Shown: positions 36,220 through 45,819, counted from the first letter of the stretch. The stretch: DNA of 64,000 bases from Agaribacillus aureus (GCA_030442055.1 JAUJEB010000005.1:496001-560000); one strand, 5' to 3'. The notes: a model not told the origin generated them from the letters alone. Translations and numbers: made by a program.

Positions 36220-38124
36220 ATGAAAATATTTAAAAATATAACAATACTTACGGTACTTATTGCACTATTTTCCTGCGAGGAATATTTAGATGTGGTACCT
36301 GACAATGTGGCCACTATTGACAATGCTTTTTTTGATAGGGTGCAGGCGAGGAAATATTTGTTTACCTGTTATTCCTATCTCCCGAATTTTGCCAGTATGA
36401 ACTCCAATCCCGCATTATTTGGAGGAGATGAATTTTGGGTAATTCCAGAATTGCGAAGGAGACATTTTTCTAATGTACAAAACCTTGCGCTTGGTTTTCA
36501 AAATGCAAATGATCCCTATTTAAACTATTATGAAGGGAGTTTAAATGCCAGTTCAGCTTTGTACCAAGGGATAAGGGTATGCAATACCTTCATAGATAGA
36601 ATAGATGAAGTGCCGGATATTGATTCAAATGAGAGATCCCAGTGGAAGGCTGAAGCCAAACTTTTGAAAGCCTATTACCACTTTTATTTGATGAGAATGT
36701 ACGGGCCTATTCCTTTGGTTGATGAAAATATACCGATTAGTGCCGAGCCTGAGGAAATAAAGTCAATTAGAAGACCATTTGATGAATGTGTGAATTTTGT
36801 GGTAGATCTCATTGATCAAGCAGCCAGCGATCTACCCAATGTTGTTCAGGATCAAATAGATGATATGGGCAGGATAACCAAACCGATCGCCCTGGCTATT
36901 AAAGCCAAAGTGCTTGTGACGGCTGCAAGTCCTTTATTCAACGGTAATCCTGATTACATATCATTTGCAAATTCAGGAGGAGAACTTCTTTTTTCATCCG
37001 GGGAAGATATAGAAAAGTGGAAAATGGCCGCAGATGCAGCCCTCATAGCCATACAGGAAGCAGAGGAGGCTGGGCATACTTTATTTGAACTGAATGACCC
37101 CTCGTTAAATAATTTTTCTGAATTTATAGTACGTGAACTTAATCTAAGAGGTAGGGTGACCGAAAGGTGGAATTCAGAAATCATTTGGGGAGATTCCCGA
37201 AATAGCGGTACCACAAACACTTTACAACGTTATGGACAGGCTAGGTTGATCAATGGTGTAGGCAACGCGGTCCCTCAAGCCCTTGCCCCCACTTTAAGGA
37301 TTGCCAAACAGTATTACACTAGTAACGGTGTGCCTATAGATGAGGACATAACCTGGAGCGGCAGGGACATTTTCGCTTACAGGGTTGCTGGTGCCGATGA
37401 CCACCTGATGGTAAGGCCCGGTGAGGAAATACCGGAATTGCACTTTGATCGCGAATCCAGGTTTTATGCGGATTTAGGCTTTGACAGAGGTGCCTGGTTT
37501 GGGCAAGGTAGGTTAGACGAGTCAGATCCGTATTACGTATATGCCCGGGTTGGTGAAATTTCCGGTAAAAAGGCAATTGACGAATACAGCATTACAGGTT
37601 ACTATGCCAAGAAACTGGTGTATTATAAAAATGCTTTTAGCACAGGAAACAACTATTCAGTTACGAACTATGCATTTCCTATTATTAGATTGGCGGACCT
37701 GTATCTACTATATGCCGAAGCGTTAAATGAGTCGGGCGAGGTTTCACAGGCTCAAGCCTGGATCGACAAAGTGAGAGAAAGAGCCGGATTAGCCGGAGTA
37801 GTGGAAAGCTGGAATAATTTCGCAATAAATACCTCTAAACCATCTACGCAAGAAGGACTAAGAGACATTATACAACAAGAACGTTTGATTGAAATGTCGA
37901 TGGAAGGCCACAGGTTTTGGGATCTTAGAAGATGGAAAAAGGCGATAGAGCTTATGAATGCCCCTATTCAAGGGTGGAATACTGACAGTGGTGAAAGCAA
38001 AGAGGAATTTTACACTGTGATAGATCTCCATGATCAAAAATTTGACATGAAAGATTACCTATGGCCATTAAGGACATTTATACTCACGGTGAATACCAAT
38101 CTGGTTCAAAATCCGGGTTGGTAA
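36220..38124 (+). CDS. SusD/RagB-family lipoprotein (PUL C)
   Basis: Surface glycan-binding lipoprotein paired with the SusC upstream, 634 residues, at the long end for SusD. Lipobox cysteine at residue 19 (ALFSC). Typical elements: the AEAKLLKAYYHFYLMRMYGPIP helix pair, the KVRERAGLAGV segment and the ERLIEMSMEGHRFWDLRRWK helix. The tail is LVQNPGW. A degraded copy of this tail (NPNLIQNPNW) survives at 40857-40889. Confidence 0.95.
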   Translation: MKIFKNITILTVLIALFSCEEYLDVVPDNVATIDNAFFDRVQARKYLFTCYSYLPNFASMNSNPALFGGDEFWVIPELRRRHFSNVQNLALGFQNANDPYLNYYEGSLNASSALYQGIRVCNTFIDRIDEVPDIDSNERSQWKAEAKLLKAYYHFYLMRMYGPIPLVDENIPISAEPEEIKSIRRPFDECVNFVVDLIDQAASDLPNVVQDQIDDMGRITKPIALAIKAKVLVTAASPLFNGNPDYISFANSGGELLFSSGEDIEKWKMAADAALIAIQEAEEAGHTLFELNDPSLNNFSEFIVRELNLRGRVTERWNSEIIWGDSRNSGTTNTLQRYGQARLINGVGNAVPQALAPTLRIAKQYYTSNGVPIDEDITWSGRDIFAYRVAGADDHLMVRPGEEIPELHFDRESRFYADLGFDRGAWFGQGRLDESDPYYVYARVGEISGKKAIDEYSITGYYAKKLVYYKNAFSTGNNYSVTNYAFPIIRLADLYLLYAEALNESGEVSQAQAWIDKVRERAGLAGVVESWNNFAINTSKPSTQEGLRDIIQQERLIEMSMEGHRFWDLRRWKKAIELMNAPIQGWNTDSGESKEEFYTVIDLHDQKFDMKDYLWPLRTFILTVNTNLVQNPGW

Positions 38125-38144
38125 AACCCTAAAACATTACAATT

Positions 38145-39386
38145 ATGAAGATAAGAAGTATTTTATATTTTGCGTTGCTATTATCCGGCTCCACTTTATT
38201 CTTCCAGTGTGAAGAAGAGGAACATGCCCCTATCCATAATGATGGTATAAATCCTGGAAAGATCACTGTTTCTGAAATAAAATCAACGGCTGGAGGGGCA
38301 GTTATTCGATATCAATTACCAAATGATGGGGATTTGCTTTACGTGGAAGCTCAATATGCGCTTGATAATGGAAGAAAGATGCAGGTAAGAGCTTCCGTCT
38401 ACATAGATTCCATACAACTCGAAGGGTTTGGGAGCGTCGGTACTTTTCCCGTCGAACTTTACGCTGTTGATAGAGGGGGGAACAGATCTGAAGCACTTAA
38501 AGTTGATATTGAAACGCTTACACCGCCAGTTGAAACGATCTTTGGCACTGTCGAACTCGAAAGGACCTTCGGGGGAGTAAATGTACAATGGAAAAATCCA
38601 AATAAGGCACCTATTGCCTTAATTATGATGGCTTTACCCGATAGCCTTGAAAATAGAGTTGATTTAGATGTCTTTGAAACCATTTATTCACAAGCTCCTG
38701 AAGGCAATACGTCATTGAGAGGTTTTGGGGATGTTGGCCATAAATTTGCCGTTGTTGTCAGAGACAGATGGGACAACCTGTCGGATACGCTCAGTGTTTC
38801 ATTAACCCCGCTTCTCGAAGAAGAGTTGGATAAGTTAAAATTTAAAGAAGTGATATTGCCCGGTGATATTCCTGCCGTGCCACCCTGGAATCCGTCCGGT
38901 GGATCTACGATGCCCGATCTCTGGGATGGAAATCTGTTCGGCGGCGGGGCCGCTAGGTTGGTGACTACACATGGCGATATGCCTGACAATTATTACTATA
39001 CTTTTGACTTAGGTGTTAATGTCAAACTCAGCAGACTGAAGTTTTGGCAATTTTTATGGGGATCGGATGGTAGCGAATTCTTCTATTTTGATGCCCAATA
39101 TGAGCGTTTTGAGGTATGGGGAGCCTCTGAATTAGATGCAAGTGGTGATTTTGATACCTGGACCTTGTTGCGAAAGTGTGAAATAATCAAGCCTTCGGGA
39201 TTGCCTATTGAAAAAGGAAGCTTTAGCAATGAAGATATGGAGGCGGCGTTTGCGGGGCACGATTTTGAATTTCCTTTGGATGCGCCGGAAGTAAGGTACA
39301 TCCGTATAAAAGTGAACAAAACTTTTTCAAACCTTGATTGGGCTTCATGTGGAGAGATGAGTTTCTTTGGACAAATTAATGACTAG
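38145..39386 (+). CDS. DUF4959/DUF5000-type lipoprotein with discoidin-like C terminus
   Basis: Surface-exposed lipoprotein, 413 residues, lipobox cysteine at residue 22 (LFFQC). An N-terminal fibronectin-like repeat (about 37-125, with SEIKSTAGGAVIRYQLPNDG) is followed by a second beta domain (about 128-225). The C-terminal F5/8-type or discoidin-like domain (about 270-413) contains LWDGNLFG, FYYFDAQYERFEVWG and a VRYIRIKVNK end. This DUF4959-DUF5126-DUF5000 order is known downstream of SusCD pairs, where such proteins are thought to be surface glycan-binding proteins. It lies 20 bases after susD and 12 bases before a related lipoprotein. No enzymatic residues are evident. Confidence 0.85.
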   Translation: MKIRSILYFALLLSGSTLFFQCEEEEHAPIHNDGINPGKITVSEIKSTAGGAVIRYQLPNDGDLLYVEAQYALDNGRKMQVRASVYIDSIQLEGFGSVGTFPVELYAVDRGGNRSEALKVDIETLTPPVETIFGTVELERTFGGVNVQWKNPNKAPIALIMMALPDSLENRVDLDVFETIYSQAPEGNTSLRGFGDVGHKFAVVVRDRWDNLSDTLSVSLTPLLEEELDKLKFKEVILPGDIPAVPPWNPSGGSTMPDLWDGNLFGGGAARLVTTHGDMPDNYYYTFDLGVNVKLSRLKFWQFLWGSDGSEFFYFDAQYERFEVWGASELDASGDFDTWTLLRKCEIIKPSGLPIEKGSFSNEDMEAAFAGHDFEFPLDAPEVRYIRIKVNKTFSNLDWASCGEMSFFGQIND

Positions 39387-39398
39387 TTAAACAGGAAT

Positions 39399-40697
39399 AT
39401 GATGAATTTAAATATGATAAATTTCCTGAGCATCGTTTGCTTATTTTTTACAGGGTATTTTATTAGTTCCTGTAATGAAATGGAAGATGTGCATGCACCC
39501 TATATAAAAGATGGGGAGACCTTGTATATTTCTAAACCTCAGGACTTGACAATCAGGTCCGGAGACGGTAGAGTAGAAGTTTCTTGGCGTTTAACAAGTA
39601 TACACAATGTGGATGAAGCGATTATTTTTTATGGTGGTGAGGAGATGATCGTGGCTATTGAAAACCCCGAAGATACCCTTAAGAAAGTAATTATCTCAGG
39701 ATTAACAGAAGGACCACATTTATTTAAGGCCTATACTCGAAATGCCGCGGGTAACAGATCATTGATCTCAGATGGAGTTACCGGAGTTGTATATGGGCCT
39801 GACTACCAATCCAAACTTGTTAGCAGGAAATTTCAGAAAATAGAGATATCCTCAGATGGTTCAGCTACTATTTTGTGGAGTATCCCATTTGACCAAACTG
39901 TCACCACGCGTATCACCTACAAGGATAGCAATAGTGAAAGTCAGACAATAGAAGTGAACAATGCGGATACTTCTACTGATATTCCTGACTTTGATCCAAA
40001 GGGTGGCTTGTCGGTTGTTTCAGATTATTTACCTGATAATTCAATGGATACGTTTACGTCAAATGAATTTAAACCTACTGCTATAACAGTGGAATTGGAC
40101 AAAACAGCGTTCCAACTGGTAAACCTTCCCAATGATATCCCAAGGTTTGATCCAACGGTTCCGGACCATGAAAAAGACTGGTTAAATGCCTGGGACGGGG
40201 ACAATGGCACTGTTAAGGTATTTCTCGGTCAGAATAATCTGATACCTGCTTACATTACGATTGATCTAGGGGTCAAAGTTAGATTGGTACAATTTGACTT
40301 ACTAGGGTTCCTTCCTTATACACCGGTTACACCAAAAGAATACCAGGTGTGGGGAATAGGTGATGACAAAGATATCAATACCGTGGCCACTACTGTGGAT
40401 ATAGACGATGTTTCATCATTGTCCGCTGAAGATCAGGCGGATCCTGTCAAGGTAGCTGAAAAAAGAGCCGAAAACTTTGAAGCCTGGAAAAATGAATCCA
40501 TTGCAAATGGTTGGGAGCTTTTGATAGATGACAATAGGACTTCTAACGTGGAAAACAAGGGTTTCTCACAAAAAATTACGGACGTGACACCGGTAAGGTA
40601 TGTACGTCTTGTCTTTATGGATAATTTTTCTGGTGGTGGCAACCCAGATATCGGTATGAATGAGATCACGTTTTTCGGGTTAATACCAACGGAGTAG
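39399..40697 (+). CDS. DUF4998-type lipoprotein with discoidin-like C terminus
   Basis: Companion of the preceding lipoprotein, 432 residues, lipobox cysteine near residue 25 (YFISSC). The N-terminal half resembles DUF4998 (YIKDGETLYISKPQDLTIRSG, then VSWRL). The C-terminal F5/8-type domain has LVQFDLLGFLPYTPVTPKEY, EYQVWGIG and the VRYVRLVFMDN end. Probably a surface glycan-binding protein of the SusE/SusF functional class, without sequence kinship to SusE/F (inference). The only odd element is a charged insertion (about 325-360) within the discoidin-like fold. Confidence 0.82.
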   Translation: MMNLNMINFLSIVCLFFTGYFISSCNEMEDVHAPYIKDGETLYISKPQDLTIRSGDGRVEVSWRLTSIHNVDEAIIFYGGEEMIVAIENPEDTLKKVIISGLTEGPHLFKAYTRNAAGNRSLISDGVTGVVYGPDYQSKLVSRKFQKIEISSDGSATILWSIPFDQTVTTRITYKDSNSESQTIEVNNADTSTDIPDFDPKGGLSVVSDYLPDNSMDTFTSNEFKPTAITVELDKTAFQLVNLPNDIPRFDPTVPDHEKDWLNAWDGDNGTVKVFLGQNNLIPAYITIDLGVKVRLVQFDLLGFLPYTPVTPKEYQVWGIGDDKDINTVATTVDIDDVSSLSAEDQADPVKVAEKRAENFEAWKNESIANGWELLIDDNRTSNVENKGFSQKITDVTPVRYVRLVFMDNFSGGGNPDIGMNEITFFGLIPTE

Positions 40698-40775
40698 TTT
40701 TAAAGATATTCTAACCTGGTCAAGATGGATGATCATAAGGGCGCAGAAACAAGATCGCTCAAAACTAACAGAAAG

Positions 40776-40853
40776 CGAGTCCCGACGGCAGCGAATCTGT
40801 TTTGTTAATTGTTGAAGGCCCCGGTGTTATAACCAGATTTTGGATGGCTGGTA
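40776..40853 (+). pseudogene. GH172 (DUF2961) N-terminal fragment
   Basis: One frame encodes DGSESVLLIVEGPGVITRFWMAG-type residues in which EGPGVITRFW matches the family signature seen intact in the 44527 product (QKGPGIITKMW, preceded by DTLVIF). An upstream in-frame stop and the sudden loss of similarity show it is a remnant. Confidence 0.6.
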
Positions 40854-40856
40854 ATC

Positions 40857-40889
40857 AATCCTAATTTGATTCAAAATCCGAATTGGTAG
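40857..40889 (+). pseudogene. SusD C-terminal tail remnant
   Basis: The 11 codons NPNLIQNPNW plus stop match the very end of the intact SusD at 38124 (NTNLVQNPGW plus stop). They are joined out of frame to the GH172-like fragment, indicating a deletion junction between two PUL genes. Confidence 0.6.
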
Positions 40890-40907
40890 TATTATCAAAT
40901 TTTTCAA

Positions 40908-40942
40908 AAAGGTCATCTGCCTAACCAGGGATGACCTTTTAT
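40908..40942 (+). terminator. Intrinsic-type terminator
   Basis: AAAGGTCATC pairs with GATGACCTTT around a TGCCTAACCAGG loop and is followed by a T-rich TTATTTTG tail. It closes the susCD-lipoprotein transcript (or the lost gene) before the enzyme genes of PUL C. Confidence 0.75.
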
Positions 40943-41019
40943 TTTGTTTATTATATTAGCAAAAATATGTACTTGTGAACTATTAATGATTTTTAAATTT
41001 AGACTATAGAACCACTGCA

Positions 41020-42027
41020 ATGAATATTCCGAAATTAATTCCGTCATTATGGTTTCTTTTAACTTGCTCTTTTTTTTCCCACGGTCAGGAAATAGGAACA
41101 ATAAGAGATGCCTATGCCAAAGTAGAATTCAAATACCATAAACTATCAGGTATCGGCCATGAAAAAGGCGTGACCCGCCGTGATCCCAGCGATGTTATCA
41201 TGGTTGACGGCACCTGCTATGTTTATTACACCAAGGTATATGGCCGCTCACCGGGGTATTGGGGAACCATTTGGTATGCTACTTCTACCGATAAAGGTTA
41301 CACCTGGAAAGAACAAGGTGAAATTTTGGGGTTGGGTAAAAAGGATACTTTCGATTCTCAAGCCACTTTCACACCAAACATCCTTTATGCAAATGGCAAG
41401 TACTACCTCTACTACACAGGGGTAAGACCAACCCCTGAAAATGAGAAAGGCGAATTTGAAAACAATTCCACCACTGACATCACAGCTATCGGAGTGGCTG
41501 CATCCGATTTCCCCAACGGTCCTTTTGTGAGGGTGATGGAGGAACCAATTCTGAAGGTGAGCGTTGAATCGGAAAAATTTGACAGCTATCGGGTGGATGA
41601 TGCATCGCTGCTTCATAGAAATGGCTTGTATTGGCTTTATTACAAAGGAAGAAGCAGAAGTCATGGAAAAGGTGGCCCGGCCCATACTCGAATGGGTGTA
41701 GCCTATTCCAAAGATCCGGAAGGTCCTTTCTTAAAATATGACAAACCTTTATTAGGCTGTAGTCACGAAGTAATGATTTGGCCTCAAAGTACCGGCGTAG
41801 CTGCATTGGCCTCTCTCAGCAGTTCGATTGAATATGCGGCAGACGGTATTGATTTTCTGAGTAACAAGCTGGGAGCAGTGGTAGACAAACGTCCGGATGC
41901 ACCGGGAGCTTACAGGCCTGATCTCACCGATCCTGTAATTGTCGGACAAGGGTTAACTTGGGGCATAGGCATGGTTCACAATGGCCCGGAAGCATATCTA
42001 ATAAGGTTTGAGATGGAAAATAAATGA
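41020..42027 (+). CDS. GH43/GH117-like propeller glycosidase
   Basis: Predicted secreted exo-glycosidase with a five-bladed propeller, 335 residues, signal peptide ending near SHGQ (about residue 23). Motifs: TRRDPSDVIMVDGTCYVYYT with a likely catalytic-base Asp in blade 1, YWGTIWYATSTDKGYTW, FTPNILYANGKYYLYYTGV, FDSYRVDDASLLHRNGLYWL and SHEVMIW. The RDPSDVI and FDSYRVDDA blocks resemble GH117-like enzymes, whose known activity is on 3,6-anhydro-galactose units, and also other GH43 relatives, so the substrate is open. The gene lies alone between two intergenic gaps of 322 and 216 bases. Confidence 0.75.
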   Translation: MNIPKLIPSLWFLLTCSFFSHGQEIGTIRDAYAKVEFKYHKLSGIGHEKGVTRRDPSDVIMVDGTCYVYYTKVYGRSPGYWGTIWYATSTDKGYTWKEQGEILGLGKKDTFDSQATFTPNILYANGKYYLYYTGVRPTPENEKGEFENNSTTDITAIGVAASDFPNGPFVRVMEEPILKVSVESEKFDSYRVDDASLLHRNGLYWLYYKGRSRSHGKGGPAHTRMGVAYSKDPEGPFLKYDKPLLGCSHEVMIWPQSTGVAALASLSSSIEYAADGIDFLSNKLGAVVDKRPDAPGAYRPDLTDPVIVGQGLTWGIGMVHNGPEAYLIRFEMENK

Positions 42028-42140
42028 TTTGGCCCCTGAATTTAGGATGTATTAACCAAGCATAAAAAATGGCCAGGCTTGATGTAGCTATTGTTTGCGT
42101 AGTGATAATGAGATTTTCCATACCTTAGTCGGTATGTAAA

Positions 42141-42182
42141 AGATAGCAATAATAATGTTAGAGATGGCAATAATAGTGTTAG
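42141..42182 (+). repeat. Two tandem 21-bp imperfect repeats
   Basis: AGATAGCAATAATAATGTTAG is followed directly by AGATGGCAATAATAGTGTTAG (two mismatches). They lie 60-100 bases before the likely start of the esterase gene and 5 bases after a small inverted repeat, CATACC-TTAGTC-GGTATG (42119-42136). The layout fits an operator or a slippage duplication; no known regulator site is recognised. Confidence 0.6.
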
Positions 42183-42243
42183 ACAAGATGTTCAATTCCG
42201 GTTAGTTTTATTGCTTCGGAAACCTGCATTTTTAAATACCATT

Positions 42244-44376
42244 ATGAGGTATGGCGAACACATACAAGTGGTGCTTCAGCTTTTGATAATTATATTCATC
42301 CTTTCAGATCTAACCGCTGTTGCCCGCTCTAAAATCAAAATAGCCTGTGTTGGCAATAGTATTACCTATGGGGCCGGCATGGTCAATCGGGAGAATAACG
42401 CCTATCCCGTACAATTGCAAAACTTGCTGGGGCACAACTATGAAGTAAAAAATTTTGGGGTAAGCGGTCGAACCCTGTTAAAAAAAGGGGATTACCCCTA
42501 TTGGGACACTAAAGAATACATCGATGCGCTGGATTACGGGGCAGACATGGTATTTATCAAATTAGGCACCAATGACAGTAAATTACAAAACAGGGTTCAT
42601 CTGGATGAATTTGAAGCAGATTACAAAACCTTTATTTCCTCTTTTCGGGGAAAAAACAATAAAATCCGAATAGTTCTTTTACTACCGGTACCTTCCTTTT
42701 TGGAGGACACTACCAGTATCTGGAACCCGGTCATAAAGGAACAGATCATTCCCCTGATTCAAAAAGTGGCCTATGACACCGGGAGTGAAGTAATTGATCT
42801 TTACCAGTTGATGGTCGATCAACCGAGGCTGTTACCCGACAAGATCCATCCCTCTTCCCTGGGAGCCAGTCTTATAGCCAGGAGAACCTATGAGGCGGTT
42901 ATGCACAAAGCTCATAAATTTAATCTTAAAGAAAAGCTAAATCCCGGGCAGACGGGAAAACTCGGCTTTTATGGATTCGACCGGTATGACTTTGTGTATG
43001 AAGATCTTCAACTGAAGATAGTCCTGCCAAAAAGGGTACTTTCTGACAAGCCCTGGGTATGGCGTGCCCGTTTTTTTGGCCATGAGCCGCAGACCGACAT
43101 AGCACTGCTCGAGCGGGGCTATCACATTGTATATTGTGAAGTAGGAGCACTTTATGGTAACGCGGAGGCCGTGAGGCGCTGGAATAGGTGTTATGATATC
43201 ATGACCCGGGCAGGCCTCAGCCGCAAAGTGGTGCTGGAAGGCATGAGCAGAGGAGGACTGATAATCTATAATTGGGCCGCTGAGAACCCTGGTAAAGTAG
43301 CCTGTATCTATGCAGATGCACCGGTACTGGATGGCAAAAGCTGGCCAGGTGGCTTTGGCAAGGGAAAAGGAGCCGCTGATAACTGGAAAGAAATAAAACA
43401 ACGTTACGGGTTGGCTTCCAACGGACTCCCAGCCGGTTTTAAAGGATGGCCTGTCAACAAGACCGACATACTTGCAAAATCGGGTATTCCCATGCTGCAT
43501 GTATGTGGAGATGCTGACCAGGTAGTGCCTGTAGATGAAAACACTCGTCCTTTCGCAAATGAAATAAAAAAGCAGGGCGGCAATATCATTACCATCTACA
43601 AAGAAGGCGTAGGTCACCACCCCCATAGCCTGGAAAACCCCGCCCCTATTGTTGACTTTATACTCAGGGCTACCGGCCATAAAACCAACTTTGCAGCCAT
43701 TCCGGCCCCGGGTGCAGAATATCGCTCCGCCGCGGGGTGGACACAAGGCAAGGGCTGGTGGTATCAGGCCCGGCAGATCGATTCACTGTGTCAGTCCTAC
43801 GGGGATTTAGACTTATTATTGATCGGCAATTCGATCACCCAAGGGTGGGGCGGTCCTCGTGACTGGGTGACCCACAGGCCAGGGCAGCAGGCTGCTGAAA
43901 CCCACTTTCAGGGTCTCAAATGGATAGGGGCAGGCATTTCCGGAGATCGCACGCAACATGTGGCCTGGCGATTGGAAAACGGCCATTATGAGCTTAGCAA
44001 CCCTGATTTTGTAGTACTCACCATTGGTGTCAACAATTTTAAGTCTGCCAGTACCGAAGAAATTGTAGCCGGATTAGAAAAGAATCTGAAATTATTGCGG
44101 AAGAAATTTCCCAAAGCAGGGATCCTTTTTTTTGGTTTACTGCCCACCGGGCTTACCAGAACGTCGAAGCGCCGGGAAAAGTACAGGAAGATACACCAGG
44201 CCCTGGCAGGTCTCAGGTTTGTGAAAAATGTGCACTACAAGAATTTAGAAAACCTTTTTACCAATGGAGATGGAACACTGAATAAGGATTACTACAGCAA
44301 CGACGGCATTCACCTCAAGCCCAAAGGGTATGAGGTATGGGCGAAGTACATTCGGGAACAGATTGGACAGTTGTGA
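42244..44376 (+). CDS. Three-domain secreted esterase: SGNH - alpha/beta hydrolase - SGNH
   Basis: Predicted carbohydrate esterase, 710 residues from the ATG at 42244. The frame opens with a TTG at 42211, but the ATG gives the better signal peptide (LQLLIIIFILSDLTAVA). The first SGNH domain (about 26-225) has GNSITYG with Ser39, KLGTND, and DKIHPSS with the catalytic Asp/His. The middle alpha/beta-hydrolase domain (about 240-480) has GMSRG with Ser335 and GVGHHPHS as its His element. The second SGNH domain (about 500-710) has GNSITQGWGG with Ser530, TIGVNNFKS, and DGIHLKPKGY. Together they could strip two or three kinds of acyl group from one polysaccharide (inference). All three nucleophile motifs look intact. 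It lies 150 bases before the GH172 gene. Confidence 0.88.
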   Translation: MRYGEHIQVVLQLLIIIFILSDLTAVARSKIKIACVGNSITYGAGMVNRENNAYPVQLQNLLGHNYEVKNFGVSGRTLLKKGDYPYWDTKEYIDALDYGADMVFIKLGTNDSKLQNRVHLDEFEADYKTFISSFRGKNNKIRIVLLLPVPSFLEDTTSIWNPVIKEQIIPLIQKVAYDTGSEVIDLYQLMVDQPRLLPDKIHPSSLGASLIARRTYEAVMHKAHKFNLKEKLNPGQTGKLGFYGFDRYDFVYEDLQLKIVLPKRVLSDKPWVWRARFFGHEPQTDIALLERGYHIVYCEVGALYGNAEAVRRWNRCYDIMTRAGLSRKVVLEGMSRGGLIIYNWAAENPGKVACIYADAPVLDGKSWPGGFGKGKGAADNWKEIKQRYGLASNGLPAGFKGWPVNKTDILAKSGIPMLHVCGDADQVVPVDENTRPFANEIKKQGGNIITIYKEGVGHHPHSLENPAPIVDFILRATGHKTNFAAIPAPGAEYRSAAGWTQGKGWWYQARQIDSLCQSYGDLDLLLIGNSITQGWGGPRDWVTHRPGQQAAETHFQGLKWIGAGISGDRTQHVAWRLENGHYELSNPDFVVLTIGVNNFKSASTEEIVAGLEKNLKLLRKKFPKAGILFFGLLPTGLTRTSKRREKYRKIHQALAGLRFVKNVHYKNLENLFTNGDGTLNKDYYSNDGIHLKPKGYEVWAKYIREQIGQL

Positions 44377-44526
44377 ACCAGTCACCGGTACTTTCGTCTG
44401 GCCTATGCTTTCGGGATTCAGGTTTAAAATACCATGCAAGTGACATGTGCTGCAAAAGACAGGTTCACATTCGCGGTAGTTATAACGGAAATGAGTCATT
44501 ATTAATTTTTAGATAAAAGCAGCTGA

Positions 44527-45819
44527 ATGAAAAAGTTAATTATTGGATTTGCCATTTTGGGGCTGACAGCTACAGTTGGCTGTAATGGTCCGGCAAAAGA
44601 AGAAAAATTTACGCTAAATGATATTGAAAAATATTATAAAGCCGCTCCTTCGGGAGTAGAAACCCGTTGGATAAGCTCTGAAAACAAACAGGGAGAAAAA
44701 GGCAGGGGCGGCAAAACTAATAAGGGAGCTAAGGGAGATGCCTTCAGTATGATAGGTCCCGGAGATACCCTTGTGATCTTTGACCAGAAAGGCCCGGGCA
44801 TCATTACCAAGATGTGGGTAGCCAACTCTTTTGGTTGGACCCAGGAAAACCGCAGGAAAGTAAGTATTCACATGTATTGGGACGGCGAGGCCAAACCGGC
44901 AGTTGCTGCACCTTTTACAGATTTTTTTGGCATTGGCCTGGGATTAATGCGTCCTTTTGAAAATGTTTTCTTTTCCATGCCTGAAGGACGTTCTTTCAAT
45001 TGTGCCGTTCCGATGCCATTCCGTAAATCCGGGAGGATTGAGATCGTCAACGAATCGGATAAATTCCTGATGTTCTACTATAAGGTGAACATGGTGAAAG
45101 TACCACAGCTAGACGATGATGTAATGTATTTTCACACCTTCTGGAACCGGGATACAGCCACAACTAAAGGGGTTGATTATACCATTCTGCCAAAAGTGGA
45201 AGGCCGGGGCCGGTATTTGGGCACTAACATTGGTGTGATTGGAAACCAAAAGTACAAAGGGACCTGGTTTGGTGAGGGAGAAGTAAAAATATACCTTGAT
45301 GGCGATAACCGATTTCCTACCCTTGTAGGCACCGGAACAGAAGATTACATCGGCACTGGCTGGGGACAAGGAGAATACGTCAATAAAATCCAGGGTAGTA
45401 CCGAGTCGAACAAAGAACATGATCTCTACACGTTCTACCGCTTCCATACATACGACCCTGTTTATTTTCATCAGGATTGCAAGGTCACCATCCAGCAAAT
45501 AGGCAATTCACAGAAGCATAACATTATCAGGATGAATGAAGAGGGAGCAGCTATTACCCCAGTTTGGTCCTATGTAGATCGAGACGGATACGATGCTGCC
45601 AAACGTTATCTGGATATGGAAAATCCACCCGCAGTGACCGATGACGAGTTCCCGGGAGGAGTTTCCACTAACTTTTATCGAAGCGATGATGTATCTGCTA
45701 CGGCTTATTTTTACCTGGACAAACCTTCTTCGGAACTTCCGGGTTTGCCTCCATTGGATTTAAGAATAAAACATATAAAGGAGAAAGTTTACGTGAAACT
45801 AGGTGAAATGAAAGAGTGA
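44527..45819 (+). CDS. GH172 (DUF2961) glycoside hydrolase lipoprotein
   Basis: DUF2961 protein, 430 residues, lipobox cysteine at residue 19 (TVGC). DUF2961 is now the GH172 family, whose characterised members cleave alpha-D-fructofuranosides or D-arabinofuranosides and form hexamers. The signature is clear: WISSENKQGEKGRGGKTNKG, QKGPGIITKMWV, a HMYWDGE block, GRSFNCAVPMPFRKS, GTGTEDYIGTGWGQGE and FYRFH. The Glu in GTEDYI is the residue usually discussed as catalytic. A remnant of a second copy lies at 40776. It shares its strand with the esterase and GH43-GH29 genes. Substrate likely a furanoside side chain (inference). Confidence 0.88.
   Translation: MKKLIIGFAILGLTATVGCNGPAKEEKFTLNDIEKYYKAAPSGVETRWISSENKQGEKGRGGKTNKGAKGDAFSMIGPGDTLVIFDQKGPGIITKMWVANSFGWTQENRRKVSIHMYWDGEAKPAVAAPFTDFFGIGLGLMRPFENVFFSMPEGRSFNCAVPMPFRKSGRIEIVNESDKFLMFYYKVNMVKVPQLDDDVMYFHTFWNRDTATTKGVDYTILPKVEGRGRYLGTNIGVIGNQKYKGTWFGEGEVKIYLDGDNRFPTLVGTGTEDYIGTGWGQGEYVNKIQGSTESNKEHDLYTFYRFHTYDPVYFHQDCKVTIQQIGNSQKHNIIRMNEEGAAITPVWSYVDRDGYDAAKRYLDMENPPAVTDDEFPGGVSTNFYRSDDVSATAYFYLDKPSSELPGLPPLDLRIKHIKEKVYVKLGEMKE

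Larger units (their letters stand above)
40698..41019. other. Intergenic region with recombination scar and terminator
   Basis: About 320 bases without an intact gene. It holds a fragment of a GH172-like gene, a SusD C-terminal tail in another frame, and a hairpin, each listed separately. The rest is AT-rich promoter-like sequence before the gene at 41020. Confidence 0.5.
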
